Below are positions 1 through 12,352 of a DNA stretch of 64,000 bases, piece by piece; the stretch's first letter is position 1; every line of letters begins with the position of its first letter. The position numbers were made by a program, and so were the translations under genes. Below the pieces are notes generated by a model. That model saw nothing but the letters and a program-made list of their open reading frames with translations, was not told the DNA's origin and did not search any database. Origin of the DNA: Brachypterus glaber (Eukaryota; Arthropoda; Insecta; Coleoptera; Kateretidae); the NCBI GenBank assembly GCA_958510825.1, contig OY294046.1, positions 496,001 through 560,000 of the forward strand. The letters are read 5' to 3'.

Positions 1-435
1 TACATTGTCAAGATAGTCAGTTTATAATGGACTTTTAATTTAACGTAAGCAACGAATTCCCTTGTAACGTAAGCAACAGATATTTCATCTTTTAATACAT
101 AATTCAGAAACTGGTAAAGATTTAATATTTTAGCCTGACTTCCAAAAAATTTTCAAATACACATTTAGTTTTAAAAAGATTTTTTATTCTAAAACAGAAC
201 AGATACATGTACTAAAGTCAAAATCTATGTCACAAAATGTAACGTAAGCAACAACATATAAAATTATAAATTTATCAAAAATTAAACTTATTATACTAAC
301 TATAAATATATGTTTTATTACTTTGTTATTTACTAAAAATAAACATTGTATTTATATATTATGTCTTTTAATATAATTAACAAATTTATACATTTAAAAG
401 TTAAAATAGGCATAAGATGTAACGTAAACAACGCT
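1..435. repeat. Dispersed GTAACGTAAGCAAC motif, four copies
   Basis: A 12-14 base motif, TAACGTAAGCAAC, recurs at about 43, 67, 238 and, with one change (GTAAACAAC), 419. It is always on the plus strand in otherwise AT-rich DNA. No coding potential is visible. It may be the edge of an element cut by the window boundary or a cluster of protein-binding sites; nothing here decides between them. Confidence 0.5.
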
Positions 436-1080
436 GGAATTACCCAGGTATACAAATTCCAAATTTGAAGTTCATATCTCATCCCGTTTAAAAGCTGAAT
501 TTTTTAAATGAAATATCTCCGCACTCATAGCATCAAATTTAAAGTGTAATACACCGTTTAAAAGAAAAATGTACGTATTTTTTAGTATCGGCTTTACAAA
601 AATGACTTTAAATTAACAAATTATATAATGTCCTAATTAAAAAAAAATCTGTTATATTCAGGAACTGAATTAAACTAAAGAATCATATAACGTAATGTAC
701 AGATTATATATATTAAATATAATGAAAATGAAAATTCATTATATTTAACGTATAATTTAACAATATAAAATTAGCTAGAGTTTGAAATTGCCTTTTAGGA
801 ATTTACAAATAATTATAATTGGGCCCACAGGCCCCCGAAAAAAATAAAATCAATTACTTTTAAACAACTAGATTTGTTTTACGTATTTTTGGGCGCTAAA
901 CACTAAATTGACAGTGAAAAGGGTCGGTGATCCCATAACTTTTTCAAAAATCTGCAAAATAGAATACTGGGCGAACTAGCTTGAGATCCTCAGTCCTCTA
1001 GCAAGAATTTTGGGACAATTTAAGTCGGAAAGTCGAAAACTATGACATATGTATCCTGAATTCAGCCAAATTGAACCAAG
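436..1080. other. Gene-free AT-rich stretch
   Basis: I see no gene, terminal inverted repeat or tandem array here, only AT-rich DNA with short open frames that look random. Confidence 0.5.
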
Positions 1081-1425
1081 GGCGTAGATGAGGGGGGTAA
1101 TGGGGGTAATTACCCCCCTCCCCATAGACGTGGGCGCCAATTTTGTTTGCAGGGCACCAAGTTTGGTAGAAACCGTCAGGGACACAGTTTTTTTTTCTTG
1201 TTGGTATTTTTTTGGGCGCCAAGTTTAGTAGAAACCGTCAGGGACAAAGCTTTTGTCTTAGGGTATTTTTTTTGGCGCCGTCATTTTTTTTGTAGGGGCG
1301 CTACGTTTGGTAGAAACTGTCAGGGACAAAGCTTTTTTTCTTGATGGCATTTTTTGGGGGGCAATTTTTTTTTGTAGGCGCACAAAGCTTTATTTTAGGG
1401 TGTTTTTTCTTTTGCTAGGGGCGCC
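1081..1425. repeat. Degenerate ~75-bp tandem repeat
   Basis: Four diverged direct units share the phrases GGGCGCCAAGTTTGGTAGA and GTCAGGGACAAAGC, each followed by a T-run. They are preceded by a short G/C palindrome around GGGGGTAATTACCCCC (about 1093-1120). Open frames across the array on both strands are by-products of the repeat, not genes. Confidence 0.65.
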
Positions 1426-3591
1426 AAATTTGAGGCTTGAAAGGCCGGCCCTGGGTATTACCCAAAAGATCTACGCCCTTGAATGGAACCGAAATGTTGT
1501 TGTCATAATACCGTTGCACCGCGGTTTTCAATATTTTCAAACTGATCTAACACCTAAACTATTGATTTTTGGGAGTTGTGCCCTTATAAACTTTTGATTA
1601 AAATGTCGAGAATTATAACATATCCAAAATTCAGCGAAATCCGACTGAAACCACTTTTACATAAGAACGAACTTGTCCAATCATGCTCGTTTTCAGTGCC
1701 CAAAAATACGTAAGAAAAATATAGTATGGTCAATTGCTTAATTTTTTTGTGAACCGGTGTGGAACATGGAATGTTTCACATTAATAATGTGGAACATTCT
1801 GTAGTCTACGTATACTTGGTCTACGCGTAGCCAGGCTACTAGCCTTATCAGTATCTCAATGTTTTGCATTTTAAGCTTATAAGCAGTAGTCGGCGTAAAC
1901 TCAGTTATGACTCATCAACGTTGAAAATAAACACAGTAACATAGGCTTACGGAATAATTTTGCCGAATTATGAGGGAAATTTTTATAAAGGTCACTAAAT
2001 GGAAACATTTGACGACTAATTTGTTACACACAACAATATTGACTATACATATTAACTAAACATATGTATCTTTCAAAGAAAAAACCGGCATTCAATTTTT
2101 TTCTTTTAAGAATACGAAAGTTTTTAATTTTTATTTATCGATAACTTTTTTTCCCACCTTACTCGTTTAAATGGAATTATTAAAAAAAATCAAGATAAAA
2201 AGAAATAAAAATGTAGACATTTAAAACCTCGCCTCAAGGCTAGAGTCGACGCGGCGCCTATGCGAGTACTGGAAATTCGCCGCCTACTGCTTATAGGGTT
2301 CTTAGTTTACAATTGTGAGTAGGGTTGCCAACTCTATATCATTAAAATAAAGGAGTCTGGTTGCAGATCTTTTTTTTTTTCAGTGACCTTATTGAAACAA
2401 ACGTAGTATAGAACATTAAATATTATATACCTACTACGTTTGTTTAATTAAGAATTAAAATTTAATTAATAAATTAACCTATTTCGTGTAAATTAAATTT
2501 AAATTTTATGTTTAGTTTTTTACTTACAAAAATTGATTTTTTTAATAATTTCCTTGTAAGTTTTTAATTACGATTTATATAAATCTAAATATAATTAGAA
2601 AAAGTAGTCTGTGATTTCTAAGATTTATGCAGGAAGTCAATAATTATTGGCTAAATTATAATTTAATAATAAGGTTAATGTCTAAATTTACTAAAATTAT
2701 ATAACTTTTAACGGATATATAGATTTAGGAAATCAATCAAACCATCTAATATCCATTCTGCCCGACAATGTCATTCAATTTATAGCGATAAATGTTCTAG
2801 CAACATTTTTTCAGCGATTATATGCTAGCAACATTTTATCAGCGATAAATTTTTAGGATATAGGGATCTATGTGAATTTATTACCAATATCCATAAAAAC
2901 GTCAAAAAAGTGTTGCTTCTAAGCTAACGATATGCTAATTCTTGAATTGTATTATTTTTTATTATTATACAGGTTTTATGCAACACATTTCAATGCAAAA
3001 TTCACATAAAAATTTCACTAATTTAAATTTGAACTATCTTTCAAATAATAAATATATATTTTTTATTTTTTTACTCTCAACTTTTTAAATCTAAATAAAT
3101 TATTAAATATAGAGTAGTTTTGGTATTCAAAATAAGGCACAACAACAGAAGATTAAAAAAAAAAACAATTTTGTCTTTAAAAGTAAAAATATAGTATATT
3201 CTGTAACAAGTTAACGGTCTAACGAGTGCAGAATATGTATTTCAAACGTGTTCGCCTCTATACTTTGTCTAACTAAGATTTAACTGTTTCTCGGTAGGCA
3301 AATCTTTTGACACAAAAACTGAAACAGATTTCAAAGAATTCTGTTCTGACTCTCGTTAGGTAATGAGTAATTTATTGGAGCTTAGCCATTCCATGATGAC
3401 GGACGCTACCATTCGTACAATATTAAAAAAAAAGTCCCAAAAACTAAAACTGATATTAAAGCTGGTATGAAAAATAGAAAATGGAGATGAGCTAAAATAA
3501 AATAATAAATACAATAATTATCTGGCATTTAGGGCTTACAAGATTTTATTTTTTGAACTTTAATGACGGACGCTACAAAAAATGGAAGTGG
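1426..3591. other. Gene-free AT-rich stretch
   Basis: No gene is supported. A short hairpin lies at about 2396-2444, where AACAAACGTAGTA pairs with TACTACGTTTGTT. The rest is AT-rich sequence without a recognisable element. Confidence 0.5.
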
Positions 3592-3875
3592 AATAATAGT
3601 TATTTATGGTACTAGTGGGTAAAGTAAGATATTGCTCATGCTGACGCCTTGCAGGTTAATTTTCGAGAGGGCAATGTCGGTTTACCCATGAGTGCCATAC
3701 AAGGTTTTATCCAATAAATAGCTTTTTTAATGACATTTTAATGACATTTACAAGAAAATATTTTGACAAGTGACAGTTGAGTGGGTAAAATAAATAATTA
3801 TCCACTCTATAAAGTAAAAGCCACGCGGGGGTTATTATTGAGTTTATCTATTTAAAATAAAGCTGGTAATTGTCA
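3592..3875 (+). mobile_element. Family F1 element, 3'-truncated copy
   Basis: This is the first copy of the commonest short repeat in the window (called F1 here). A full unit begins AATAGTTATTTATGGTACTA, carries a palindrome around TTAACCTGCGAGGCGTCAGC, runs through GTCACTTGTC-type and CCACGCGGG boxes, and ends TGTATTGGATAAA. This copy lacks part of the palindrome and the last ~35 bp. There is no coding capacity, so it is non-autonomous. Confidence 0.8.
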
Positions 3876-4680
3876 CTTGATACGGATTATTCATACCATA
3901 TCTAGAGCTTGAATGGATTCATTCTGTGTTTGAAAAGTGTGTGTATTTGCTTACATTCTAAAGCAGACGTAGAAAAAATCAGTATAATGAACATTGCCTA
4001 TTCTATCACTAGAGCAAGAATATACTATTCTTGAAATATGACTCTAGGTTCCCTTATTGTTAAAATAAAATACATACGTTGTGACAGTACTAACAGTACG
4101 CCAACCTATCAAAGTTTTTCATGTTGAGAGTTAAAACATCATTGAATAATATTATTCATTATATTATAATATATTATATATCATATTATTCTTCTTTTTA
4201 TAAGAAAAAAAATTAAATGGTAATACCAAAAACGTCATAAGCTTATCTCATAAATTATTAAAAAACATACCCCTAATTCTCCAAATTGTAAGTCCAAAAT
4301 AAAAGTTTTTTTCTGTTATTAACTGCAATCCACAAAAAATCACAGAAACACAAGATCCAAATTATCAAAAATTAGTTCGAGCACAATTTTATTATGGTTT
4401 ATATATGATAGGTTTTTTAGTTAGTTTGACCAGTGAGCGGCACCGAAACTAAAGCACTTAAATCTTCAGCCAGTGAAGACTTAGAATCTAAGTCCTAAGT
4501 GAAGACAGCTAGTTGGTACGCGGTTCAGTGGAAGATGCGGAGATGAGCCAAAACAATCTTGCCGGTGGTTCTCTCTCCCTCGCACCGCATTTCCTAATCT
4601 ACGGGACCAAAAGAACAAGCCGTGAAGATATGAAAAGCTTCGCCTTCCATAGCACACTCTTGAAAATAATAGTAGTTTTT
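3876..4680. other. Gene-free stretch
   Basis: No gene is supported. The sequence is AT-rich, with a run of TATTATA-like repeats near 4145-4190. Confidence 0.45.
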
Positions 4681-5172
4681 TATTTTGCGACTCTTATAAG
4701 CTCATAATCACACGCATTTTGCGTGTTCCTATAGGCCCATAAGAGTCTGTACTTTTTGTTCTTTTGGGGTGGCAAAAGACCTGGCCTATCGCTTGACGTT
4801 TTCCGTGCAAATGTCAATGTCGCTTTAAAGTTGAATTTTCTACAAAATATTGTGTGTTATTTTTACCATGTTAAAATTGTGGCTTGGTTAATTGCAGTTA
4901 AAAAGAGAAGAGATGACTATAAAATATAGCAAAATATCATTTGTTCTTAGAATTTTAAACATGGTGTAAACTGTAATGCCAATCCAAAACAAAAATCTCT
5001 AAATCAGTCATCAATTTAAATGTAAGTTTTTTTAATTTTTAGAGCAAAATAGAAAAAATTGTATAAAGCACTCGTTTCATAACACGTTTTTAACGCACTA
5101 GTACTTTAGAAAACTCGCCGCAAGCGGCTCGTTTTCTAAAATTGTACTCGTGCTCTAAAAATGTATGTTATG
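4681..5172 (+). mobile_element. Family D repeat, copy 1 (~490 bp)
   Basis: This block is repeated in direct orientation at 7,251-7,753. It starts with a hairpin around CTCTTATAAGCTCATAATC and CCTATAGGCCCATAAGAG, and ends with a second hairpin (GAAAACTCGCCGCAAGCGG with its complement) next to a GTTATGAA box. The copies are similar but clearly diverged. No frame is kept open in both copies, so it is a non-coding mobile element. Confidence 0.7.
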
Positions 5173-6616
5173 AACGTATTATACTATTTACCTGTTTTTA
5201 GATACTATTGGGTACAGAAACCAGAATTTTTAGACGTTTCTAATAATTTTCTACAATGTTCAATTATTTATTACCAACTTATAAACAAAAAAATCCCCAA
5301 AGTTGTTTTACAATTAATAAAAAAGTTACTAAAACTGTTTTACAATTAACCTTATTGTAACACGCAAACCAAAACTACAAAAACGTAATTATAAAACGCA
5401 AATAGATAAAAAATTAAAAGTAATGTTCTCTTGTAGGCATGGAGAGTGAAATAAGACGACCTTTCACAAGACTCACACGCACACACAAAGGCCAAAGATT
5501 TGCAATGGAAACTGAAAAGATTGCTAAAGTTCACAGGTCCGAATGTTAATTTGGTAAATAGTGTTATTATTAACTTTTTAGTAGGTACATCCAAAATATT
5601 AACAAAATTATTTGGCAAGATTAATACACGAACATTTACGACTAAAAAGTAAACAGCTCACGATGTGAGCTGCGCTATATTAGCCGCCGGAGGCTAGAGT
5701 TCATAGAAAGCCCAAGGCTAGAGTTCGATTGTTTTATCAGATTCGATTTTAACTATCGATTTTAACTATGTGTTGGAGTACGAAACGGCTAATTTTGCCA
5801 AAACCTTCTTTAATTTTTTGTATTAATTGTAGCATACATGTACCAATCTATTAGCGCAATAAGTATTCATAAAATTCGTTTTGATGTGTAAAAGTGAAAC
5901 AACCGAAACGCTGGAATGGCCCAGTAGAGTTATGTGTGAGTAGAGATGTGTGTGAGTAGATATATGTGTGAGTAGAGATGTTTGTGAGTAGAGATGTGCG
6001 TGAGTAGAGATGTGCGTGAGTAGAGATATACCTAGTAACTATTATCAGATTCAGTATCAGCAACTTCAAAACTTCCAAAAACACCAAAACAATAAAAAAA
6101 AGAAATATTTTTATAAAATGAGTCTTCCGCCCCTTGGTATGAAGTTCTAAATTTGTATTATCGTATTCTTTTTTAGCGACCTCAAAACCTGTAATTACCA
6201 TTTTACATGAAAATACTGTAAAACATTTAAAACTAATTATTAGAAAGTGTCCTTTTCAGGACTTTTTCGAAGTGGAAAAAACTGTTTTTTTTTAATTAAA
6301 AAAAAAATAATTAACTTATATTTTTTTTAATTAAAAATAAGATTCTGTGCCAAATTTTGTTAAAAAAAATAAAATTAATCCCCCCTCACTTCATTTGAAA
6401 ACTAGAAAAAATAAATAAAAATATAATTTTTTAAATTTTTAAATAAAGTTCTCAGTTGAATGCCAAATTTCGCTTGGTTTTTCTAACTTTATAACTTTTT
6501 TAACATTTCTGCATGAAAAAATAAGAAAAAAAATGTAATTTCAAGTCAATCACTTCTCTTTAGGAGAAAGACTAAAATTGGTAAAAACAAAAAGGAATAT
6601 TATTTTAAAAATACTT
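5173..6616. other. Gene-free stretch
   Basis: No gene is supported. Apart from the 16-bp minisatellite at 5,930-6,032 the region is AT-rich. The short minus-strand frames at 5,352-5,618 and 5,851-6,201 have no recognisable protein motif, and the second runs through the minisatellite. Confidence 0.45.
5930..6032. repeat. 16-bp minisatellite, about six units
   Basis: The unit TAGAGATGTGTGTGAG repeats with few changes (TAGATATATGTGTGAG, TAGAGATGTTTGTGAG, TAGAGATGTGCGTGAG twice). A minus-strand open frame with a repetitive STHTHIYS-type peptide is produced only by this array. Confidence 0.8.
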
Positions 6617-6924
6617 TTATCCAATACATACAGATAATGAGACAATTACCAGCTTTACTTTAAATAGATAAACTCAATAATAACCCCCGCGTGGCTTTTA
6701 CTTTATTGAGTGGATAATTATTAATTTTACCCACTCAACTGTCACTTGTCAAATTATTTTCTTGTAAATTTCATTAAAATTTTTAATAAAAATATGAATT
6801 CCTAAGCTATTTATTGGATAAAACCTTGTATGGCACTCATGGGTAAACCGATATTGCCCTCTCGAAAATTAACCTGCGAGGCGTCAGCCAAACAATATCT
6901 TACTTTACAGTACCATAAATAACT
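6617..6924 (-). mobile_element. Family F1 element, minus orientation
   Basis: This is a reverse-orientation F1 copy running from TTATCCAATACATACAG to ACCATAAATAACTT. The central palindrome is reduced: one arm and the loop are missing, as in the 3,592 copy. It is intergenic. Confidence 0.8.
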
Positions 6925-7250
6925 TTTTTTTTTGTGTGTGTATAGATTATTTTACTGTACCTTTAATATACCTACCTTGAACTTTACTTAAACTTAAATG
7001 ATTTAAATTGTAAAGTTCTTATAATGTTGTGTGTCTCTTAATTCTTAATTGTTTAAATAAGATAAATGTTAAATTACAATATTTCATAAATATCCCAGCG
7101 TTTATGAAATATTAAGTGTTGCTAAAGTTCATATCTCAAATGCTAATTTGGTAGTTTAATCCAAACAAAAAATAATAATTAATAATTATAATTATATTTA
7201 TTAATAAATTCAGAAGAATATTTAGAGAGAGTGCATTTTATGTTTTTTTC

Positions 7251-7753
7251 TATTTTGTGACTCTTATGAGCTCATAATCACACGCATTTTGCGTGTTCTT
7301 ATAGGCCCATAAGAGGTCTCTACTTTTTTTTCTTTTGGGTTGGCAACAGACAAAAGTCTATCTCTTGACGTTTGCCGTGCATTGGTGAACGTCGGTTTAA
7401 AGTTTAATTTTCTACAAAATTTTGAGTTTAGGTTATGTTTTACAATGTTAAAATTGTGGCTTGGTTACTTGCAGTGGAAAAGAGAAGAAATTACTATAAA
7501 ATATATCAAAATAATATTCGTTCTTGGAATTTTAAAGATGGCGAAAACTGTAATGCCAATTCGAAACAAAAAACCCTAAATCAGTCAACAATTTAAATTT
7601 AAGTTTTTTAAAATTTTAGAGCAAAATAGAAAAAATTGTATAAAGCACTCGTTTCATAACACGTTTTTAGCGCACTAGTACTTTAGAAAACTCACCGCAA
7701 GCGGCTCGTTTTCTAAACTTGTACTGGTGCGCTAAAAACGTATGTTATGAAAC
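7251..7753 (+). mobile_element. Family D repeat, copy 2
   Basis: This is the direct repeat of 4,681-5,172, with the same hairpins at both ends. The 3' hairpin here is more complete, with CGTTTTTAGCGCACTAGTAC pairing across GTACTGGTGCGCTAAAAACG. A 79-residue open frame inside is absent from the sister copy. Confidence 0.7.
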
Positions 7754-7790
7754 TAGTACTTTAATATACTATAACCTACATTAAGAGCAC

Positions 7791-7958
7791 TCGGGTAGGA
7801 CAATATTTTTACTCTTTTTACTCCATTGCTAATTAGCAAACTAACTTCATTGCTAATTAACAAATTAACTTCATGGCAACTGTCGTTGTCATTGTCGTTG
7901 ATGAAAATTGACACGAAGCAATGGAGTCAAAAGAGTTAAAAGATCGTCCTACCCGAAC
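7791..7958. mobile_element. Fold-back element with ~40-bp inverted ends
   Basis: The left arm CGGGTAGGACAATATTTTT with ACTCCATTGCT is matched in reverse complement by AGCAATGGAGTC followed by AGATCGTCCTACCCG at the right. Inside are two short direct repeats of TTCATTGCTAATTA type. There is no coding capacity, so it is a small MITE-like fold-back. Confidence 0.65.
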
Positions 7959-9835
7959 GTCCTTAATAAAAACTTAATTTAATTTAATTGAAAAAAAATT
8001 AAAATTGTTTTACGTGTTTCTTTTTGCATCCCACTTTTTTCCGATATTACTGTTCATTAATATTTGCATTTTTGGCGAAGGCGCTAACAGGTACTTGTAT
8101 ACTTAAATAGTATTTTAATAAATACCAACATACAAATTCAAAATTTTTAATAATCTCGGGATGGAAAATTTGTTTTTGTATTGTATTGTTTTTTAAATAG
8201 GTAAGACTTTTCATACTATTTATGATTTTTCCGAAACTGAGTAAATACATACAATTACATAGTAATTTTATAAATCCATAAAAGGATAGTTTTCATTAGC
8301 GAATACCTAGTTAAATATTAAAAACAAATAAGGAAATTAATTATTACTTAATTCCTTATAAGCTGTATGTACAATTGAAATTAAAGTTGAAAAAAGTGCA
8401 TTTTTAGGGTTCCGTAACTGAAATACGGCTTGGGGTTCACGAGAATCGAGAAATGTCGATCTCTCGTCTTGTATTGATTTAGAGAAAAAAAAATCAAGAC
8501 AAGGCGAGAGTGACGTCAACTAACCCTGCAGAAGTCGCGTCTTTAAAATTAAGAATCTCAAGAAACGAGACAAGAAGTAAATCGTCGAGACTCTTGATAG
8601 ACGAGATAAGAAGTTAATTGTCCAGAAATTGCCAAGACAAGATCAAACTATTTCTTGTCTTTTCACAATCGAGACGAGAGTGATATTTTAAATTTATAAG
8701 CTTTTTCATTAAATTTTAGTAAAATAAATAAATAAATAGCTAATTAATTGTACTGGTAGTGAAAAAAATACTATATTTTCCACGTGAGTGAAGATTTAAC
8801 ATTTTAGATCGCGTCTTGTGGGCTCTGCGCTATACATTATAAGATATTTGGTAACAGTGGCAAATTATAGTGATTTAAGCTATAGATTATAAGGGACACA
8901 ATAACTAATTATGTTAAAAATAAATTGGAAACGATTATATATATTACAGACACGATTATATTTATTACAGGCACTATTATAAATTTACAGAAATTTTATT
9001 ATATTATAAAAATTATTAGCACGGACAATAATTAAATCTATTTAAGCTATAAATGCCATACTATTTGTTATATTTTATTATTCACTAAACAATTAAAGTA
9101 TTTCATATAAGTTTTTACACTGACTGCCATAATTGTAAGAGAAAGCCTTGAATTTATATAATAAGCGATTATAATTTGCTTGGTATGTGTGTTATAGCGC
9201 TCCTAGCTATAATTTTTTTTTTCCGTGTATAACATAGCTAGCATATATCATAGGAGATGTGATCTGCAAAGTAGAGTTAACTGTACAATTGCTACCAGGG
9301 TATTGTAATTGGTAGCTGATATTAATTAGAAATCCCAATTTAGGATTATGATCTTTTTGATTGGTAGAAAATTATTATCTGAATGACATTTGAAGTGACG
9401 TTTACAAAGGATAGTATCATCTACAAGAACATTTGTAATTCGGCTTCGTAACCTTTTTGCGGTAAATGCCGGCTCGTCAGTCACGACCGTTCGATTATTT
9501 AACAGCAATCGATAGAGGATGATTAAATTTGCGAATCATCTTGTTTGTGTTTTGTTTTTTTCAGGGTTCCGTAACATAAAAAACGAAAAAAGAAACCCTT
9601 AGATAGTATTCGCAAATACTATACTTTGTCACTCGTCACACATTATAATATATTATGACGCAGACAACTCTACCCTTTTGTTCAGGATCTGTCAATAGTC
9701 CTTTTAATACAACTGCATACCCTAGAAACTGTATGACCTAGGAACCTACACACGGTACGAGCTTTTATAATATTGTTTTACCAAAAAATATGCGAATACT
9801 ATATATTTTTCTTATATATTAGAGCATCTTTGCCA
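7959..9835. other. Gene-free stretch with an R3 fragment
   Basis: No gene is supported. Positions 8,680-8,830 match the distal part of the ~770-bp R3 repeat (GTACTGGTAGTGAAAAAAA box and half of its hairpin). The phrase AGGGTTCCGTAAC occurs at about 8,407 and 9,565, and blocks around 9,470-9,830 recur in diverged form at 10,098-10,490, which suggests an old local duplication. Confidence 0.5.
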
Positions 9836-10105
9836 CTCATCACCAACGAACTAATAACTCTTCTTTCTAGAATACGCATACCGTTAAAATAAAGTATCGC
9901 CAACATCTCGGTTTGTTTGTAAACAAATAGTAGGTATATTCAGGCCTGAACAATGACAATTACCAGTAACTGGTATTATTGTTTCTGTTAGAACAAAGAT
10001 GTACGAGTAAGACAGACGAATGTTTATGTTGCCGACGTTTTTGTCAGTTTTAACAAATGAAATGCCTATTCTAGAGGGAAGAGTTATTAGTTCGTTGCTC
10101 ATCAC
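9836..10105. mobile_element. hAT-type MITE with 8-bp target duplication
   Basis: The element (9,844-10,097, 254 bp) starts CAACGAACTAATAACTCTTC and ends with the reverse complement of that sequence, giving inverted repeats of about 30 bp. It is flanked by an exact 8-bp direct repeat, CTCATCAC, at 9,836-9,843 and 10,098-10,105. An 8-bp duplication and a terminus starting CA are typical of hAT elements. It encodes nothing. Related copies are at 44,456-44,705 and 51,981-52,232. Confidence 0.85.
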
Positions 10106-10849
10106 ACATTATATGACGCAGATACCACTACCCTTTACTTTAGGATCTCAATATACCTTCTATTCCAACTGCTCATCCTGAAACTATAAAACCTAGGAAT
10201 CTAAAAGTTGGCTACGGTACGAGCTTTTGGTATATTTTTTTTACCAAAAAGTCAAAAATAAATTTTTGACAATTTTTTTATGATAACCTTGTTTAAAAGT
10301 CTTTCATCTCAAAAATGTATGATAAAAATTAGAATAAAATTAAGCCGAAAAAAGCAAGTAAGATATATATAATTCTTTACAAAAATTGCAGCTTGTCAGT
10401 CACGAATACGGTGGATTATTTATTATTTAACAACAATCAATCGATTAGAATAATCATATTAGTTTGTTTTTAGGGTTTCGTGACATAAATATACACAAAA
10501 TTTTAATCTGTTAGGACGATAAACGCAGTTGTACCTATACCACTATTTTTTAGGGGCGGCAGGGTGTTAGCATTTCCCTGTAACTTTGTTTCGTTTTTAA
10601 AGGGACTTGTTCATAGATAATAGATAACAAAACGAATTGATTTTTCGGCTAAGTTAGGTGTTTGAATTTACTAAATCTTTTTTGACAGTGCATGTTTAAA
10701 AAATATCCCAACCGCTTAGCTGGAGGGATTTTGAATTGGCTGGGTCGAGTACTTGATAAGCAAAAAGGTTTTCGTAAGTCCAAACAGCAATCTTAGATTA
10801 AAAAAAAACACGAGTTTGTGTAAAATTAGTTAAGAAAAATTCAAATAGG
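10106..10849. other. Gene-free stretch
   Basis: No gene is supported. The stretch from 10,110 to 10,490 resembles 9,470-9,830 (shared CTACCCTTT, CCTAGGAA and GGTACGAGCTTTT phrases), so it is probably an old duplicate. Confidence 0.45.
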
Positions 10850-11410
10850 AATAGTTATTTATGGTACTAGTGGGTAAAGTAAGATATTGCCCATGAGAAA
10901 ATTACCCTGCGAGGCGTCAGCCAAGCAGGTTAATTTTCGAGAGGGCAATATCGGTTTACCCATGAGTGCCATACAAGGTTTTATCCAATAAATAGCTCAG
11001 GAATTCATATTTTTATTAAAAATTTTAATGACATTTACAAGAAAATAATTTGACAAGTGACAGTTGAGTGGGTAATATAAATAATTATCCACTCAATAAA
11101 GTAAAAGCCACGCGGAAGATATTATTGAGTTTATCTATTTAAAATAAATATGGTAATTTTCGAGAGGGCAATATCGGTTTACCCATGAGTGCCATACAAG
11201 GTTTTATCCAATAAATAGCTCAGGAATTCTAATTTTTATTAAAAATTTTAATGACATTTACAAGAAAATAATTTGACAAGTGACAGTTGAGTGGGTAATA
11301 TAAATAATTATCCACTCAATAAAGTAAAAGCCACGCGGAAGATATTATTGAGTTTATCTATTTAAAATAAATCTGGTAATTGTCTTATTATCTGTATGTA
11401 TTGGATAAAA
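10850..11410 (+). mobile_element. Family F1, two units in tandem
   Basis: A nearly complete F1 unit (10,850 to about 11,154) is followed directly by a second unit (about 11,155-11,410) that lacks the first ~70 bp including the start of the palindrome. The two share a variant CCACGCGGAAGATATTATT not seen elsewhere, so the second arose by local duplication of the first. It is intergenic and non-coding. Confidence 0.8.
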
Positions 11411-11584
11411 ATTATTAAATGTGAGTTTTTCTTTAGATAAGTCTGTAACTTCCTACATATGGACTTAATGTTAATATTTTAAAGTTTTCTGATATTTTAA
11501 TGAGAAATAAAACTATGGCCTGGTAAAAAATCTGTTTTCATTACGCGCAAATGACAAATTTATAAACTAATTTGACATTACTTT

Positions 11585-11634
11585 TGGACGTCACATTGTT
11601 CAATAAGTATACTTATTGAACAATGTGACGTCCA
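11585..11634. repeat. Perfect 50-bp palindrome
   Basis: The block is exactly self-complementary around its centre (…AATAAGTA / TACTTATT…). Each arm contains GGACGTCACATTG, with the CRE-like octamer TGACGTCC. There is no spacer between the arms. No other copy is visible here. Confidence 0.9.
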
Positions 11635-12352
11635 TATATAGGTAGTTACCTTTGACGAAAACGGAAAAAATCACGAGTACCTACCAGAGATTTCTTCGAT
11701 TTGATAATGACTGATTGGCTGAAAATCCCACCTGATTGATTGAACGATACCTATAGTTCTCCTCATGAAAGAAAGTCACCGACGTAACGGGGAGGAATCG
11801 TTCGCGCTTTCTTCTTTCCGTTTCCGTCAAAAGCGTTATAAGGCGTGCATGCCTACATCGGGCCTCCCACTTGCACACACATTCCAAACATATTTCCCGT
11901 AGCCACAGATCCGTGAGCCAAACTATACCTAGAATAATAATGAAGTGTGATTTTCTCAAAAATAATTTTAGCAAAAGTGTGTTAACTTCACTCGTAAAAA
12001 ATATTTTGCAGTGTAATTTCACAATAGTATTTTTAACTATAGATTGAAATAGCTGGTAAATATTACCTAGTAAGCATGCCTACCAGGTAATAATTACTTA
12101 TTAACTCAACAATTCTTGAGCGCCGTCACCAGGTACTATAATACCAGTCATGATTTTCATGTTTAAAGAATAGATGGATCTCAAGTGAAAATGAAATTGT
12201 ATAGAATTTTTATAGTTCATCCCTGACATGAATAGAAGATTATTTATATGACATAATGGGCTCTTAGATTTAACGATAATGTGTAACTAGAGATGTAACT
12301 AATATATGAGGTCTATGTTCCCAAAACACCATGATGTGGGTACTGCAGTAAT
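11635..12352. other. Gene-free stretch
   Basis: No gene is supported. A 113-codon minus-strand open frame (11,681-12,022) has no recognisable domain, no splice context and a composition typical of random frames, so I do not call it. Confidence 0.4.

Noticed and set aside
1147..1597. Plus-strand frames of 65 and 96 codons
   Set aside because: They run through the degenerate 75-bp tandem repeat and have no protein motif.
11681..12022. 113-codon minus-strand open frame
   Set aside because: No domain, splice context or repeat support; composition fits a random frame.
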